This document shows positions 62,998-64,000 of a stretch of DNA of 64,000 nucleotides, piece by piece. Position numbers and translations under genes: made by a program. Position 1 is the stretch's first letter. The number at the start of each line of letters is the position of its first letter. The stretch is from Pirellulaceae bacterium (GTDB taxonomy: Bacteria; Planctomycetota; Planctomycetia; Pirellulales; Pirellulaceae): assembly GCA_020852965.1 (NCBI GenBank), contig JADYZV010000068.1:1-64000 (forward strand). Direction: 5' to 3'. The notes under the pieces were generated by a model. That model did not search any database. It was given only the letters and a program-made list of their open reading frames with translations, and was not told the origin of the DNA.

Positions 62998-63024
62998 AAT
63001 GTGGCCCGACGCTCCGCCGTCGGA
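62998..63024. repeat. 27-base dispersed palindromic repeat, copy 2
   Basis: Exact match to 26039-26065 in the same direction. It begins three bases after the stop of the secreted protein gene. Confidence 0.7.
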
Positions 63025-63094
63025 ATCTTGCCCCCTGCCAGCTTGTCTGGCAGAAGCCAAAGTTTTGTCAATAGCAAGTCAGCAATAAGATCTT

Positions 63095-63157
63095 CCGTCC
63101 CGCCTTCCTGGTCCAATCACCGCCGGTGGCGGTGATTGGACCAGGAAGGCGGGACGG
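63095..63157. repeat. Perfect 30-bp hairpin (family C, copy 2)
   Basis: Left arm 63095-63124, loop GGT, right arm 63128-63157; all 30 pairs match. It shares TTCCTGGTCCAATC with copy 1 but differs at several positions, each compensated in the other arm (for example ATCACC/GGTGAT against ATCGCC/GGCGAT). Confidence 0.9.
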
Positions 63158-63175
63158 GGGAGTTGGCTCCCGCAG

Positions 63176-63375
63176 CTACCACCAAAACTCATTCACCAGC
63201 GAGACAAGCTCGCGGGGGTCTAAGGGGCGATGCATGATGCGGCGACGAAGCTAGCACCAAAACTCATTCACCAGCGAGACAAGCTCGCGGGGGTCTAAGT
63301 GGCGATGCATGATGCGGCGACGAAGCTACCACCAAAACTGATTCACCAGCGAGGCAAGCTCGCGGGGGTCTAAGC
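63176..63375. repeat. Tandem array of a 75-base unit, 2.7 copies (family E/D core reversed)
   Basis: Units start at 63176, 63251 and 63326. Core: ACCAAAACTCATTCACCAGC and CAAGCTCGCGGGGGTCTAAG, which is the reverse complement of the family D core. The unit-specific part is GGCGATGCATGATGCGGCGA. Confidence 0.8.
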
Positions 63376-63461
63376 TCTATTTCCTCTGCCTACCGCCCGG
63401 CCTGGACATTCGGCCAAACCTACGGTCCTAAATGCCGCTATGCCGCAAGGGATTGTGCCTG

Positions 63462-64000
63462 TTACTTTGGCGCCACAAGCTGCTCGAACTGGGCTTCGCT
63501 GAGTACCTGGACGCCGAGCTGCTGGGCTTTTTCTAGTTTGCTGCCAGCCCTTTCGCCCGCGACGAGGTAGTCGGTACTCTTGGAAATGCTGCTCGCCGCC
63601 CGACCACCATGCTGGGCAATCAGCGCTTGGATCTCATCGCGAGTGTAGCGTGTTAGCGTGCCGGTAACCACTAAGGACTTGCCAGCTAAAACACCGGCTC
63701 CGGCGGCTGCTTCGACGACGACTCGATCGGCCTCAGCCAACTCGAGTTGGACACCGACCGCGCGTAGTCCGTCGATGACTTGTTCGCCAGTCTCGCTATG
63801 CAAGTATGCGTAGACACTCTCGGCGATGATCTCACCGATTTCGTCGACGGCGGCCAAATCTTCAACCGTGGCAGCTTGCAATGTTTCGATAGTGGGAAAC
63901 GCGCGAGCCAGTAAACTCGCGACGCGCGTGCCGACGTGGCGGATCGAAATGGCAGCCAGCGCTCGGGCCAATCCGCGCTGGCGACTGGCCGCGATGCCCG
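63462..64000 (-). CDS. ligA: NAD-dependent DNA ligase LigA, C-terminal part (runs off the window)
   Basis: The frame is open to the right edge (GLARALAAISIRHVG at the start of what is visible). Helix-hairpin-helix repeats (FPTIETLQAATVEDLAAVDE, IGEIIAESVYAYL) are followed by the C-terminal BRCT domain (AGKSLVVTGTLTRYTRDEIQ, KSTDYLVAGERAGSKLEKA). The adenylation and OB domains lie beyond 64000. The TAA stop (63462-63464) is part of a family A repeat end (63441-63469), so the last residues VAPK may have been set by an element insertion. Confidence 0.92.
   Translation of the reverse strand, partial: GIAASRQRGLARALAAISIRHVGTRVASLLARAFPTIETLQAATVEDLAAVDEIGEIIAESVYAYLHSETGEQVIDGLRAVGVQLELAEADRVVVEAAAGAGVLAGKSLVVTGTLTRYTRDEIQALIAQHGGRAASSISKSTDYLVAGERAGSKLEKAQQLGVQVLSEAQFEQLVAPK

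Overview
The window looks like a chromosomal segment of a planctomycete, most likely a Pirellulaceae-type bacterium. The evidence is: an N-terminal leader ending LELLETRALLA-like (seen here as VELLETRALLAA) on a large secreted multidomain protein; a PEP-CTERM tail on a secreted GH25 hydrolase; long TPR proteins grouped with ExbB/ExbD; zinc-ribbon membrane proteins; moderate GC; and many short dispersed palindromic repeats between genes. No rRNA, tRNA, CRISPR array or insertion sequence with a transposase was recognised.

Layout. (1) About 1-16.2 kb, all on the minus strand, is a cell-surface polysaccharide locus: FemAB-like protein, Wzz-type chain-length protein, Wzm permease, oxidoreductase/acetyltransferase, two DegT aminotransferases, sugar epimerase, NeuD-type acyltransferase, Wzt ATPase, glycosyltransferases and a giant secreted LamG/Ig/DUF4082 protein. 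A NusG-like antiterminator paralogue reads divergently from its head. Most of these genes carry a lesion: internal deletions in Wzt, the epimerase, the dimethylformamidase-like/LamG protein and the oxidoreductase (fused in frame to the end of an acetyltransferase), truncations of the Wzz and FemAB genes, an amber stop in a glycosyltransferase and a broken glycosyltransferase at the left edge. Only the permease, both aminotransferases, the NeuD protein and one GT4 look whole. (2) 16.3-24 kb: superoxide dismutase, a degenerate HD-GYP/PAS/GGDEF protein, a membrane protein with a long charged tail, and a formylglycine-generating-enzyme-fold protein. (3) 23.9-30.7 kb, minus strand: two TPR proteins, ExbB, two ExbD proteins and a small protein, probably one proton-motive-force-coupled envelope operon. 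(4) 30.9-33.7 kb: flgC-fliE-fliF. (5) 34-47 kb: UxaA-family dehydratase, a secreted TPR protein, a four-zinc-ribbon membrane protein, MgtE, an AIM24-like protein, an M48 protease, and a minus-strand trio (DUF3592 protein, arrestin-like protein, P-loop ATPase). (6) 47-64 kb: mnmA, a SMUG1-like uracil-DNA glycosylase, an RluA pseudouridine synthase, a lipoprotein, a single-chain radical SAM-AMMECR1-Memo fusion, the GH25 PEP-CTERM protein, aconitase, two secreted proteins of unknown function, and the 3' part of ligA running off the right edge.

The intergenic DNA from 26 kb on holds at least five families of short repeats: TIR-flanked MITE-like elements, near-perfect long hairpins with copy-specific compensatory changes, and tandem 59- and 75-base units sharing a core. 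Two genes appear to take their stop codons from such repeats. The two strongest points for follow-up are the concentration of gene lesions in the polysaccharide locus and the tripartite radical SAM-AMMECR1-Memo polypeptide.
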